Positions 8,429 to 16,144 of a DNA stretch of 64,000 nt are shown in pieces (positions within the stretch are counted from its first letter, which is position 1; the number at the start of each line of letters is the position of its first letter). This stretch comes from an uncultured Pontibacter sp. Its GTDB lineage: Bacteria > Bacteroidota > Bacteroidia > Cytophagales > Hymenobacteraceae. The notes beneath the pieces were generated by a model. The model made no database searches. It worked only from the letters and a program-made list of their open reading frames with translations, and was not told where the DNA came from. The stretch is from contig NZ_CANMNI010000001.1 of the NCBI RefSeq assembly GCF_947499215.1, positions 1,054,001 through 1,118,000 on the forward strand. The letters run 5' to 3'. A program made the position numbers and the translations under genes.

Positions 8429-9289
8429 GTGAACCCACACAACAAAAGCATCGACGAGCTTAAGGAGATTGCGGCACAGGTTCGCCGTGACATCGTGCGC
8501 ATGGTGCATGCGGTAAACTCCGGTCACCCGGGCGGCTCGCTCGGCTGCACGGACTATTTCGTGTCGCTGTACTTCCGCCTGATGAACTACAAAGCGCAAC
8601 CGTTTGACATGAATGGCGAAGGCGAAGACTTGTTCTTCCTTTCCAATGGACACATCTCTCCGGTATGGTACAGTGTGTTGGCTCGCGCTGGCTTCTTTGA
8701 AGTATCAGAACTGGCTACCTTCCGCAAGATCAACTCAAGGCTGCAAGGCCACCCGGCTACTGAAGAAGGCCTTCCGGGCATCCGTGTAGCGTCTGGCTCA
8801 CTCGGTCAAGGCTTGTCAGTGGCAGTAGGTGCTGCACAGACCAAGAAGCTGAACAAAGACAGCAACTTGGTGTACGTGCTGATGGGCGACGGCGAGCTGG
8901 GTGAAGGTCAGGTATGGGAAGCGGCCATGTACGCGGCCCACAACAAAGTGGACAACCTGATTGCAACCGTGGACCGCAACTACCAGCAGATTGATGGTGG
9001 CACCGAAGAGGTTCTATCGTTGGGCGACCTGCGTGCCAAGTTCGAAGCATTCGGCTGGCATGTACTGGAGGCGGATGGCAACAACTTTGAGCTGTTGCTG
9101 CCTGCGTTGGAAGACGCTAAGAAGGCTACCGGCAACGGCAAGCCAGTGATGGTCCTGATGAACACGGAGATGGGCTTCGGAGTGGACTTCATGATGGGCT
9201 CACACAAGTGGCACGGCGTAGCGCCGAATGATGAGCAGTTGGAGATCGCACTTCAGCAGTTGGCAGTAAGAGAGGCTTCTGATTACTAA
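8429..9289 (+). CDS. Transketolase, N-terminal (thiamine diphosphate-binding) subunit
   Basis: First half of a split transketolase in the non-oxidative pentose phosphate pathway, moving two-carbon units between sugar phosphates. Diphosphate and magnesium-binding residues are in [14 protein letters not shown] (near residue 153) and the partner Asn in [24 protein letters not shown] near residue 30 contributes to the active site. The start is a GTG at 8429; there is no ATG near enough and the N-terminus ([20 protein letters not shown]) matches the family. The C-terminal subunit gene follows after 11 bases. Split versions of this type occur in many anaerobes and Bacteroidota. Confidence 0.95.
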   Translation: MNPHNKSIDELKEIAAQVRRDIVRMVHAVNSGHPGGSLGCTDYFVSLYFRLMNYKAQPFDMNGEGEDLFFLSNGHISPVWYSVLARAGFFEVSELATFRKINSRLQGHPATEEGLPGIRVASGSLGQGLSVAVGAAQTKKLNKDSNLVYVLMGDGELGEGQVWEAAMYAAHNKVDNLIATVDRNYQQIDGGTEEVLSLGDLRAKFEAFGWHVLEADGNNFELLLPALEDAKKATGNGKPVMVLMNTEMGFGVDFMMGSHKWHGVAPNDEQLEIALQQLAVREASDY

Positions 9290-9300
9290 GCAAAAGAGAA

Positions 9301-10254
9301 ATGAAAGAATTTAAATATACAGAGAAAAAAGACACCCGTTCTGGTTTTGGCGCTGGCTTACTGGAGCTTGGCCGCACTAACGAGAATGTAGTAGCCCTTT
9401 GCGCTGACCTAACAGGCTCACTTAAAATGGATGCCTTCGAGAAAGAGTTTCCGGAGCGTTTCTTTCAAGTAGGTATAGCCGAGGCCAACATGATGGGTCT
9501 GGCAGCCGGTATGACCATCGGTGGCAAGATTCCTTTCACAGGCACGTTTGCTAACTTCTCGACGGGCCGTGTGTACGACCAGATTCGTCAGTCGATCGCC
9601 TATTCGGGTAAGAACGTGAAAATATGCGCTTCGCACGCCGGTTTGACGCTCGGTGAGGACGGTGCTACGCACCAGATTCTGGAAGATGTGGGCATGATGA
9701 AAATGCTGCCGCACATGACCGTGATCAACCCATGCGACTTTAACCAGACCAAAGCCGCTACCATCGCGATTGCTGAGCACGAAGGTCCGGTATACCTGCG
9801 TTTCGGTCGTCCGGCCGTTCCTAACTTCACACCTGCTGACCAGAAGTTCGAGATCGGTAAAGCCGTGATGCTGAACGAAGGTACAGACGTAACCATTCTG
9901 GCCACTGGTCACTTGGTTTGGAAAGCCATCGAAGCGGGTCACAAACTGGCTGAAAAAGGCATCAACGCCGAGGTTATCAACATCCACACCATCAAGCCGC
10001 TGGACGACGAGGCTATCTTGAAATCTGCTGGTAAGACCAAGTGTGTGGTGACAGCTGAAGAGCATCAGTTGAACGGTGGTCTGGGTGACGCAGTAGCGCA
10101 GCTGCTGGGTCGTAACCTGCCTACTCCGCTGGAGATGGTGGCTGTAAACGATTCGTTCGGCGAGTCTGGCACGCCAGACCAGTTGATGGAAAAGTACGGA
10201 CTGAGCACCGAGAATATCGTGGCTGCCGCTGAGCGTGTGATTCGCCGCAAGTAA
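9301..10254 (+). CDS. Transketolase, C-terminal (pyrimidine-binding) subunit
   Basis: Second half of the split transketolase, contributing the pyrimidine-binding domain and catalytic Glu region and the C-terminal domain. [16 protein letters not shown] carries the conserved Glu, and [15 protein letters not shown] the conserved His residues. The 317-residue length suits the C-terminal subunit; it must pair with the upstream protein to be active. The gene sits 11 bases after its partner and is closed by the terminator at 10284. Confidence 0.95.
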   Translation: MKEFKYTEKKDTRSGFGAGLLELGRTNENVVALCADLTGSLKMDAFEKEFPERFFQVGIAEANMMGLAAGMTIGGKIPFTGTFANFSTGRVYDQIRQSIAYSGKNVKICASHAGLTLGEDGATHQILEDVGMMKMLPHMTVINPCDFNQTKAATIAIAEHEGPVYLRFGRPAVPNFTPADQKFEIGKAVMLNEGTDVTILATGHLVWKAIEAGHKLAEKGINAEVINIHTIKPLDDEAILKSAGKTKCVVTAEEHQLNGGLGDAVAQLLGRNLPTPLEMVAVNDSFGESGTPDQLMEKYGLSTENIVAAAERVIRRK

Positions 10255-10283
10255 TACAAAGGGCTATACCTTAGCTTTTTTAT

Positions 10284-10330
10284 AAAAACGGAAGGGGCTG
10301 TACTGTTAAAGTGCAGTCCCTTCTGTTTTT
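10284..10330 (+). terminator. Intrinsic terminator after the transketolase genes
   Basis: Long stem GAAGGGGCTGTAC with GTGCAGTCCCTTC around a six-base loop, with A and T runs outside. Just downstream, TATGCA and TGCATA (10330-10347) form a small inverted repeat ahead of the sigma factor gene. Confidence 0.85.
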
Positions 10331-10387
10331 ATGCATTATATTGCATATTCAGACAGGTATAACCGCCCTGCCCCTGCTACCTAATAC

Positions 10388-10927
10388 GTGGAAGACAAAG
10401 ATATTTTAGAGAAATTCGCCAACCCCGACAGCCGTAATCTGGCCTTCAACCAGCTGATTCGGAAGTACCAGCAGAAAATCTACTGGCACATCCGGAAGAT
10501 GGTGATCGACCACGACGATGCCGACGATCTCACGCAGGAGGTGTTTATCAAGGTATGGAAGAATCTGGAGAATTTCCGGCAGGACGCGCAGCTTTATACT
10601 TGGCTTTACCGTATCGCCACCAACGAGTGCCTTACCTTTCTGTCGAGCAAGCGCAAAAAATTCTTTCTGCCCATAAACGACGTGGCCGCCGAGCTCACCG
10701 AAAAGATTGATTCGTCGCCTCATATTGATGGAGATGAGATACAGCTCAAACTGCAAAAAGCTTTGCTGAGGCTGCCTGACAAGCAAAGGCTGGTCTTTAA
10801 CATGAAGTATTACGACGAGCTCAAGTACGAGGAGATATCTGAGATTCTGGGCACCTCGGTAGGTGCTTTAAAGGCCTCTTATCACCACGCCGTAAAAAAA
10901 ATTGAAGAATTTATTAAACAAGATTAA
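10388..10927 (+). CDS. ECF-type RNA polymerase sigma factor
   Basis: Sigma-70 family group IV factor that directs RNA polymerase to a stress-type regulon. Region 2 is visible as DADDLTQEVFIKVWKN and the -10-binding helix FRQDAQLYTWLYRIATNECL. Region 4 is RLPDKQRLVFNMKYYDELK then YEEISEILGTSVGALKASYH. The start is GTG at 10388; no ATG is near. It leads a three-gene unit with a one-helix membrane protein and an exported LTxxQ protein, the layout of a sigma factor with its membrane control partner and a periplasmic sensor. Confidence 0.93.
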   Translation: MEDKDILEKFANPDSRNLAFNQLIRKYQQKIYWHIRKMVIDHDDADDLTQEVFIKVWKNLENFRQDAQLYTWLYRIATNECLTFLSSKRKKFFLPINDVAAELTEKIDSSPHIDGDEIQLKLQKALLRLPDKQRLVFNMKYYDELKYEEISEILGTSVGALKASYHHAVKKIEEFIKQD

Positions 10928-10970
10928 ACTATAGTGCTCTACCGCTATCTAACTGATAAGTACATTAACC

Positions 10971-11405
10971 ATGAAAAACGATTTTAAACTAAGCGACCTG
11001 CCCAAGCGCAACATCTACGAGGTGCCTGACAAGTACTTCGACAGACTGCCTGCTCAGATCATGGAGCGCACTGCCGGCGCCGGGTATAGCCCTGCCCCTT
11101 GGTCTGCAGCTGCTTGGAAGCCACTGCGTATGGCACTGGCCCCGTTGGTACTGCTTTTAGTAGTAGGCGTAGTTTATTTCACACAGTTGCGTGATCAATC
11201 TAAAGAGCAAGCTATCCACCTAGCCACAGTGGCCGATGATGATATAATGGATTATCTGAGCACCTACGCAGTGCTGGAGACGGGCGACTTTGCCGAGCTG
11301 TCTGTCACTTCAGAGCAGGAGATGACCGCTGATTTCCTCAATGTGAGCGCAACTGCCGCAGAAGAAGAACTCGAATACTACCAAATAGAAACGACTGACT
11401 TTTAA
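10971..11405 (+). CDS. Single-pass membrane protein, possible anti-sigma partner
   Basis: The 144-residue protein has a cytoplasmic N-terminus (about 50 residues), one clear membrane helix (MALAPLVLLLVVGVVYF) and an acidic outer tail (ETGDFAELSVTSEQEM...EEELEYYQIETTDF). This topology and its position between an ECF sigma gene and a periplasmic LTxxQ gene fit an anti-sigma factor. It has no recognisable zinc-binding ZAS motif, so this is inference from context rather than homology. The neighbouring genes follow within about 45 and 8 bases, respectively. Confidence 0.75.
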   Translation: MKNDFKLSDLPKRNIYEVPDKYFDRLPAQIMERTAGAGYSPAPWSAAAWKPLRMALAPLVLLLVVGVVYFTQLRDQSKEQAIHLATVADDDIMDYLSTYAVLETGDFAELSVTSEQEMTADFLNVSATAAEEELEYYQIETTDF

Positions 11406-11412
11406 CACACCC

Positions 11413-11865
11413 ATGAGAAAATACACTTTTATACTTGCCCTTTTTTGCGCCTTCTTCATTGGCAGCTCCGCGGCCATGGCACAGACTGGACGTCCGCAGG
11501 ATAGAAGAGAGAACGTAGAGGCTGCCAAGGTGGCCTTCCTGACTGACAAGATGGGACTTACTGCCGAGCAGTCACAGAAGTTCTGGCCCCTCTACAACGA
11601 GTATGAGGCCAAGCGCCGCGAACTGGTGCGCTCCTACCGCAGCGGTTACCGCCAAGATGTGGACGAGCTGAGCGATCAGGAGGCGAAAGCTCGATTGGAC
11701 GGCATGTTCAGTACCCGCGAAAAAGAGCTGGAGTTGGAGAAAGAATACGTGGCCCGTTACCAGCGCGTAATCTCCTCAAACCAGATTATCAAACTGTACC
11801 GCAGCGAGCGGGAGTTTACAAAACTGCTTCTGAAAAGACTGGAAGCCAATAACAAAGCACAGTAG
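11413..11865 (+). CDS. Periplasmic LTxxQ-motif protein (Spy/CpxP-like)
   Basis: Exported protein with a cleavable signal peptide (about residues 1-23, AMA before Gln24) and a helical, highly charged mature part. The LTAEQ motif at residues 49-53 followed by SQKFWPLYNEYEAKRRELV is the signature of Spy/CpxP/ZraP-type chaperones or sensors. These proteins bind unfolded substrates or metals and often feed back on an envelope stress regulator. It is the last gene of the sigma factor unit, 7 bases after the membrane protein. Confidence 0.8.
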   Translation: MRKYTFILALFCAFFIGSSAAMAQTGRPQDRRENVEAAKVAFLTDKMGLTAEQSQKFWPLYNEYEAKRRELVRSYRSGYRQDVDELSDQEAKARLDGMFSTREKELELEKEYVARYQRVISSNQIIKLYRSEREFTKLLLKRLEANNKAQ

Positions 11866-11934
11866 TTTTTTATAGATAATAATTATAGTGAGAACAGCAA
11901 AAGGGCATGGCATCTTGCCTTGTCTTTTTCAACA

Positions 11935-11968
11935 AAAAGCCCCTGCTTATGGTATAGCAGGGGCTTTT
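11935..11968. terminator. Bidirectional terminator
   Basis: Stem AAAGCCCCTGCT with AGCAGGGGCTTT between the LTxxQ gene (plus) and the peptidase E gene (minus), which converge here. Confidence 0.88.
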
Positions 11969-11973
11969 GTATT

Positions 11974-12708
11974 TTAATAAGCTTCGAGCAGGAAATTGAT
12001 ATCGTCGTTGGGCTTAAACTCCATCGGCTTCTGCCCCTGCAGGAATATCCGGGCAGAATGCGGTCCCAACAGGCTGATCTTCTCCCCCTTCACCCGCAGC
12101 ATGCTGCCTTCACGCAAACCAACCACCGGCTGACGGTTGTGCACATGAAACTCCTCGATACGGGTCTCGCGGGTCTCGCCCATGTGCGTTGAATTCGGCT
12201 CAGGGTCCAGATAGTGCGGGTTGATGTTAAAGGGAACGAGCTGCAGCGCATCAAATGACTTCGGAAACACGATCGGCATGTCGTTGGTAGTGCCAATGGT
12301 TTTGCCAGCCACGTTGGTGCCGGCGCTGGTTCCCATGTAAGGCATTCCCTGCTCCACCCGCTTCTGCAACGGTTCGATCAGTTTGTTAGCGTATAGCTGT
12401 CGTAAAAGTAAAAAAGTATTACCACCACCGATAAACACAGCCTCCGCCTGCTGCACAGCCGCCACAGGGTCAGCCGCTTCGTGCACGCCGGTTAGTTGCA
12501 CACCCATCGCCTCGAAAGCTTCGCGCGCTTTGGCTGTATAGTCTTTGTGTGAAATCCCCCCCGGGCGGGCGTAAGGTATAAACAGGATGCTTTTTCTGTC
12601 TCCCAGCAGTTCTTTCACCTCGTTCTGGCAGTGTTCGAGGTAGCCTGTGCCGTGTGTGGTAGAGGTACTTACTAACAGGATATCTTTTTTTGGTAGCTGT
12701 TTTCTCAT
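11974..12708 (-). CDS. pepE: Dipeptidase E (peptidase family S51)
   Basis: Cytoplasmic serine peptidase that hydrolyses dipeptides with N-terminal aspartate. The nucleophile is Ser128 in GTSAGTNV, and the family loop NINPHYLDP supplies His165. The glycine-rich FIGGGNTFLLLRQL precedes it. The length of 244 residues is close to the enterobacterial PepE (about 230). A TACTTTTG core lies upstream at 12747. Confidence 0.93.
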   Translation of the reverse strand: MRKQLPKKDILLVSTSTTHGTGYLEHCQNEVKELLGDRKSILFIPYARPGGISHKDYTAKAREAFEAMGVQLTGVHEAADPVAAVQQAEAVFIGGGNTFLLLRQLYANKLIEPLQKRVEQGMPYMGTSAGTNVAGKTIGTTNDMPIVFPKSFDALQLVPFNINPHYLDPEPNSTHMGETRETRIEEFHVHNRQPVVGLREGSMLRVKGEKISLLGPHSARIFLQGQKPMEFKPNDDINFLLEAY

Positions 12709-12746
12709 TTATTTTTTATTTGGGTGATACGCCATGCGTATACCTG

Positions 12747-12754
12747 CAAAAGTA
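12747..12754 (-). promoter_or_regulatory. Promoter core TACTTTTG for pepE
   Basis: Minus-strand TACTTTTGCA, the same core as at the three tRNA units. Predicted start of the transcript is near 12741, about 33 bases ahead of the ATG. A TTG lies 23 bases upstream, looser than the usual 19-21. Confidence 0.55.
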
Positions 12755-12892
12755 TCAAAAACTGACAAACCTATCGCCAATCATCTTTTCCAATTCTGAT
12801 TTTATACCTGTTCAGTATGCCTTCGCGGGATTACTTCAAACCTCCTGAATTAAGGTAGCATAAGTTTTGCCGCACCTGAAGGTGAAATTAGC

Positions 12893-13141
12893 CTAGGGTT
12901 TGACTTTGAGCTTAATGGTTTCCAAATAAGGGTCGAGCGAAGCCTTGTTGGTCAGGGCCCGCACCAGTCCGATCGTTTTGAGGTCGTACAGAAACCACAC
13001 CTCCACATAGTAGTTGTGAAACCAGTAGAGGTCGATCTTGCACCAGCCTCTGATGATGTGATGAAGGTAGCGCCCCTGATCCAGCACTAGACTGGCCTGC
13101 TGTCGGGGCGACAGTGAATTGAACTCCGAAATACTTAACAT
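12893..13141 (-). CDS. Small hypothetical protein (82 residues)
   Basis: I do not recognise this protein. It reads as plausible protein: a short helical opening (ISEFNSLSPRQQASLVLDQGRYL), then an aromatic-rich segment (CKIDLYWFHNYYVEVWFLYDLKTIGLVRAL), with no signal peptide or membrane helix. It resembles the small cytoplasmic 'unknown' proteins common in Bacteroidota. A terminator for the upstream minus-strand gene at 13173 lies 30 bases upstream, so it needs its own promoter, which I could not identify. Confidence 0.6.
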   Translation of the reverse strand: MLSISEFNSLSPRQQASLVLDQGRYLHHIIRGWCKIDLYWFHNYYVEVWFLYDLKTIGLVRALTNKASLDPYLETIKLKVKP

Positions 13142-13172
13142 ATAAATCTACTCCATACCTGATAGATAAGAA

Positions 13173-13197
13173 AAAAGGCTGCCGGGGCAGCCTTTTG
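13173..13197 (-). terminator. Intrinsic terminator for the small minus-strand gene at 13226
   Basis: Stem AAGGCTGCC with GGCAGCCTT and, on the minus strand, a T-rich run after the stem. Confidence 0.8.
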
Positions 13198-13225
13198 GTT
13201 AACGAAAATATCAGCGGTTTTGATA

Positions 13226-13486
13226 TTAATTCAAATGAAGGGTGTATAATTCGAACCTAGTGGAGGCGAAACTCCAATGGGAAGAAGATGGATGAATTTC
13301 TACACCGTCCTCATCCATAATGGTCACAGCAAAGCCATCACCTTGGTTGAGGGGCTCCGTAAAGTGTTTCACAGGATACACTCTCCCTTCCTCTATCCAC
13401 TCTTCCGGTTCAAAAGCCGGCATTGTCGCATCTACGCACTTAGCGTACACGGCCATATAGCTTGGGGGAACAAATAAATTTACCAT
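13226..13486 (-). CDS. Small hypothetical protein (86 residues)
   Basis: Unrecognised protein. The composition is protein-like and acidic, with aromatic residues (MVNLFVPPSYMAVYAKCV, FEPEEWIEEGRVYPVKHF, GFAVTIMDEDGVEIHP), and a well-formed terminator at 13173 follows the stop codon. No signal or membrane segment is seen. The terminator and the coding-like frame support a real gene more than homology does. Confidence 0.6.
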   Translation of the reverse strand: MVNLFVPPSYMAVYAKCVDATMPAFEPEEWIEEGRVYPVKHFTEPLNQGDGFAVTIMDEDGVEIHPSSSHWSFASTRFELYTLHLN

Positions 13487-13789
13487 GTGTATGTAACGTT
13501 TTCAGAAAGATAAATAATTCCTGCCAATCAGGAAACAATGGCCTCATTAAATTTAGCGAGAACCTCCTGACAATATAACACAAAAAGTGTGCCCTTGTTT
13601 ATGATGTCACTACCCTGCCAAATAGCGCGTACCATGCCTCCACTGTGTTGTAGTGCCACCTGCAAGCATAAAAAAACTAGTGGAAGAGTCCGTTGCAACT
13701 GATTATCTGGCTTTGTCGCAGCCAATTGTCACGGCCGCCGTACTATAGTATTCCGCTCGTGTTGTTGCACAAAAACATATAATTGGTGA
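13487..13789. other. Intergenic gap with no convincing gene
   Basis: About 300 bases between the small minus-strand gene and the metallo-beta-lactamase-fold gene. I see no promoter core with both elements and no protein-like reading frame; the minus-strand frame at 13528-13725 is weak and lacks start signals. Confidence 0.4.
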
Positions 13790-14878
13790 ATGCCTATGGA
13801 AACTCCTTACCGAACTTCAGTACATGAAAACAAACAAGCCTTTCCGGTTGCGCCCGGTGTGTGGGGCCTCAAAACCGTCTTTGTCAACCTGTTCTTTGTC
13901 AGCGCACCCGACGGCTCTTGGGTCTTGGTTGACACCGGTGTTTATGGGTCTGCCGACAAGATCCGGAAAGTGGCACAGGAACTTTTCGGGGATGAGCGAC
14001 CCAAAGCCATCTTGCTCACTCACGGCCACTTTGACCACATCGGGGCAGTAAAAGAACTCGCACAGGACTGGGATGTGCCTGTATATGCGCATCCGCTCGA
14101 AATGCCATACCTGACTGGTAAATCTTCCTACCCCCCACCAGATCCGAGCGTGGGCGGTGGCGGCATGGCCTACATGTCATTCCTATACCCAAAAAAACCG
14201 ATTAACATCCACGAAAACATCGAATTGCTACCGCCTGACGGCTCAGTTCCGGGACTACCCGACTGGCGCTGGGTGCACACGCCCGGACACACAGCCGGAC
14301 ATGTGTCTTTCTTCAGGGAGCGTGACCGCGTGCTGCTTGCCGGCGACGCCTTCATTACCCGCGACGGGGAGTCTATGCTGGCCGTGATGTCGCAGAAGCG
14401 AGAAGTACATGGACCGCCGAAGTACTTCACCTCCGACTGGGGCGCTGCTCATCATTCAGTTGAGCGGTTGATGGTCCTAAACCCAAGTATAGCTGCTACG
14501 GGTCATGGCCTCCCCATGGAAGGCGAGCAACTGATGCGCCAACTCGAGCAGCTGGTGAAAGACTTCTGGTCCGTAGCAGTGCCCGGGCATGGCCGCTACG
14601 TAAACCAACCTGCTATAGCCGATGAGCAAGGCGTGCTCTCAGTACCGCCTTCGGACAACACCATCCCGAAAGTAATGGCGGCCACTGGCCTCGTGGCGTT
14701 AGCCGGTGTGGCACTGGTCATGTATGCACGCCAGCAGAACAAGAGCCAGCAGGCACGTAAAGGTGATTGGCGCAATCGCCCTTTTTCGCATAACCGTCCG
14801 CTGCAGGGTATACCACCCACAGTACCGGCCACGCTGGACGAAGACGATCCGCACGCGCATACCAACAATTACCCATAG
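13790..14878 (+). CDS. Metallo-beta-lactamase-fold hydrolase with a C-terminal membrane helix
   Basis: Zinc-dependent hydrolase of the MBL superfamily; substrate unknown. The metal motif is HGHFDH (His78, His80, Asp82, His83), followed by HTPGHTAGH and the later ATGHGLPM. The catalytic domain ends near residue 260. Unusually it continues with a proline/serine linker, one membrane helix (VMAATGLVALAGVALVMYA, about residues 292-310) and a basic, Arg/Lys-rich cytoplasmic-type tail. ATG 13790 and ATG 13796 are both in frame; the second is equally possible. A terminator follows at 14883. Confidence 0.85.
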   Translation: MPMETPYRTSVHENKQAFPVAPGVWGLKTVFVNLFFVSAPDGSWVLVDTGVYGSADKIRKVAQELFGDERPKAILLTHGHFDHIGAVKELAQDWDVPVYAHPLEMPYLTGKSSYPPPDPSVGGGGMAYMSFLYPKKPINIHENIELLPPDGSVPGLPDWRWVHTPGHTAGHVSFFRERDRVLLAGDAFITRDGESMLAVMSQKREVHGPPKYFTSDWGAAHHSVERLMVLNPSIAATGHGLPMEGEQLMRQLEQLVKDFWSVAVPGHGRYVNQPAIADEQGVLSVPPSDNTIPKVMAATGLVALAGVALVMYARQQNKSQQARKGDWRNRPFSHNRPLQGIPPTVPATLDEDDPHAHTNNYP

Positions 14879-14882
14879 ACGA

Positions 14883-14914
14883 GAAAGGCCGGAAGCAATC
14901 ACTTCCGGCCTTTC
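14883..14914. terminator. Bidirectional terminator
   Basis: Stem GAAAGGCCGGAAG with CTTCCGGCCTTTC between two converging genes (MBL-fold gene, plus; small basic gene, minus). Confidence 0.9.
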
Positions 14915-14943
14915 TTATACCTTGTTTGTTTTGTATTCAGTAT

Positions 14944-15120
14944 TTATTTGCCTCTTCCGGAGCCGCTTTTTTTGCCGCCCCCGTCTTGCTTGTTCACAGT
15001 TGCCCATGCGCGTTTCTCGGCTTCATCATGGCTCACGCCTTTTTTCTCATAGCTCTCTTCAATGTGCTCTGCTTGGCGCTTTTGCTTGTCCGTGTATGAT
15101 GATTTATCTCCCTGTGGCAT
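14944..15120 (-). CDS. 58-residue basic hydrophilic protein ('plasmid stabilization'-named family)
   Basis: Too short for standard ORF cut-offs but clearly coding. The minus strand translates as MPQGDKSSYTDKQKRQAEHI, then EESYEKKGVSHDEAEKRAWA, then a Lys/Gly/Ser tail ending GSGRGK. This pattern matches a widespread small family that databases often call plasmid stabilization protein; its function is not established. A perfect Shine-Dalgarno AGGAGG lies 5-6 bases ahead of the ATG, rare in this window. It is highly charged, soluble and probably nucleic-acid-binding by composition only. Confidence 0.85.
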   Translation of the reverse strand: MPQGDKSSYTDKQKRQAEHIEESYEKKGVSHDEAEKRAWATVNKQDGGGKKSGSGRGK

Positions 15121-15221
15121 AATATCCTCCTTTTTTTAGTTTGTTCAAAATAATCACCAATCTCGCATTGGCTCCTGCCTTTATACGATTAATTGCCGGA
15201 GGAGAACACCAATAGCCAAGG

Positions 15222-16115
15222 TTATTGAACCATACGCACGACCTTGATCTGGTTATAAGCGGCAAAAACGCCTAAGCCCCCTCTTATATTGGAATAGATT
15301 CGCTTTGGCTCCGCAAAAGGATTGTTGCCACTGCGCTCCTGACTGATCACAGATTGATGATAATCGTAATACGCCTTATCTGTAACAGCAAGCACAGCGT
15401 ATATAGCGAATGGTTTTGACGCGTGATCCTCTTCTGAAGTGGTCAACCCAAAGTTTGGAGACTGCATGATTTGTCCATCCTGTTCAGTATCACGTGCATA
15501 TATTTTAAAAGGATCGGCGTGAAACGGTTCATGCTGCACAGTTCTAACTGCAGGGTAACCAATATCATGTACGTATGAGCGGTAGCCGGATAGATGATAG
15601 TAATTCTCAACGCCGGGGGCATCCTGCCATTTAAAGTTGATTACATGCATTAGCCATGAATAATCATACTGCTCCTGTGTATTGGTCTCATAATGAAGCC
15701 CCGTAAAATGAATTCCTTCCAAAGATGGCACTACACACTCGGCTTCCGCCTTCTCACCGGTTGGAGTTGTTACACGCAGAAAATAGGCTTTGCCACTAAC
15801 AATTGGAAGCGATGCCATAGGTGCGAAATATTTGTTATGTTTTTCGTCATATTCCAATTGCGTTTGCTGAGTCCCATCCGATAAAACAACAGTCGCATTT
15901 TTCACCTTCAGCTGCTCCTCGGATAGCTGTTTGCCAATGGCAGGCTGTGTTAGTTTCACCTCCACTGTCAGAATCGTGTCCTGCGGTGATAGGAAGGCGG
16001 TAGTCACAAGCATCGGCTTGGTGCTTATATCAAAATTTTCAACGTCTTTCTCGCAGCTCTGCAGGGCGATGGCAGCTATAATCATTACTGCCAGTAAATA
16101 GTTTTTCAGTCTCAT
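15222..16115 (-). CDS. DUF4249 lipoprotein paired with a TonB receptor
   Basis: Envelope lipoprotein of the DUF4249 family, which is typically encoded beside a TonB-dependent receptor and thought to sit on its outer face. The signal peptide ends in the lipobox ALQSC (Cys21). The start at ATG 16115 (MRLKNYLLAVMII) is chosen over a GTG at 16145 because it gives a normal signal peptide. Rest of the protein is beta-rich (VRMVQ at the end). It follows the receptor gene by 29 bases and should be co-transcribed with it. Confidence 0.85.
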   Translation of the reverse strand: MRLKNYLLAVMIIAAIALQSCEKDVENFDISTKPMLVTTAFLSPQDTILTVEVKLTQPAIGKQLSEEQLKVKNATVVLSDGTQQTQLEYDEKHNKYFAPMASLPIVSGKAYFLRVTTPTGEKAEAECVVPSLEGIHFTGLHYETNTQEQYDYSWLMHVINFKWQDAPGVENYYHLSGYRSYVHDIGYPAVRTVQHEPFHADPFKIYARDTEQDGQIMQSPNFGLTTSEEDHASKPFAIYAVLAVTDKAYYDYHQSVISQERSGNNPFAEPKRIYSNIRGGLGVFAAYNQIKVVRMVQ

Positions 16116-16144
16116 GATTTTATTTTTAACTGATTCTCTCACCA

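Noticed and set aside
13528..13725. 65-residue minus-strand frame
   Set aside because: No ribosome-binding site, no terminator and unconvincing composition.
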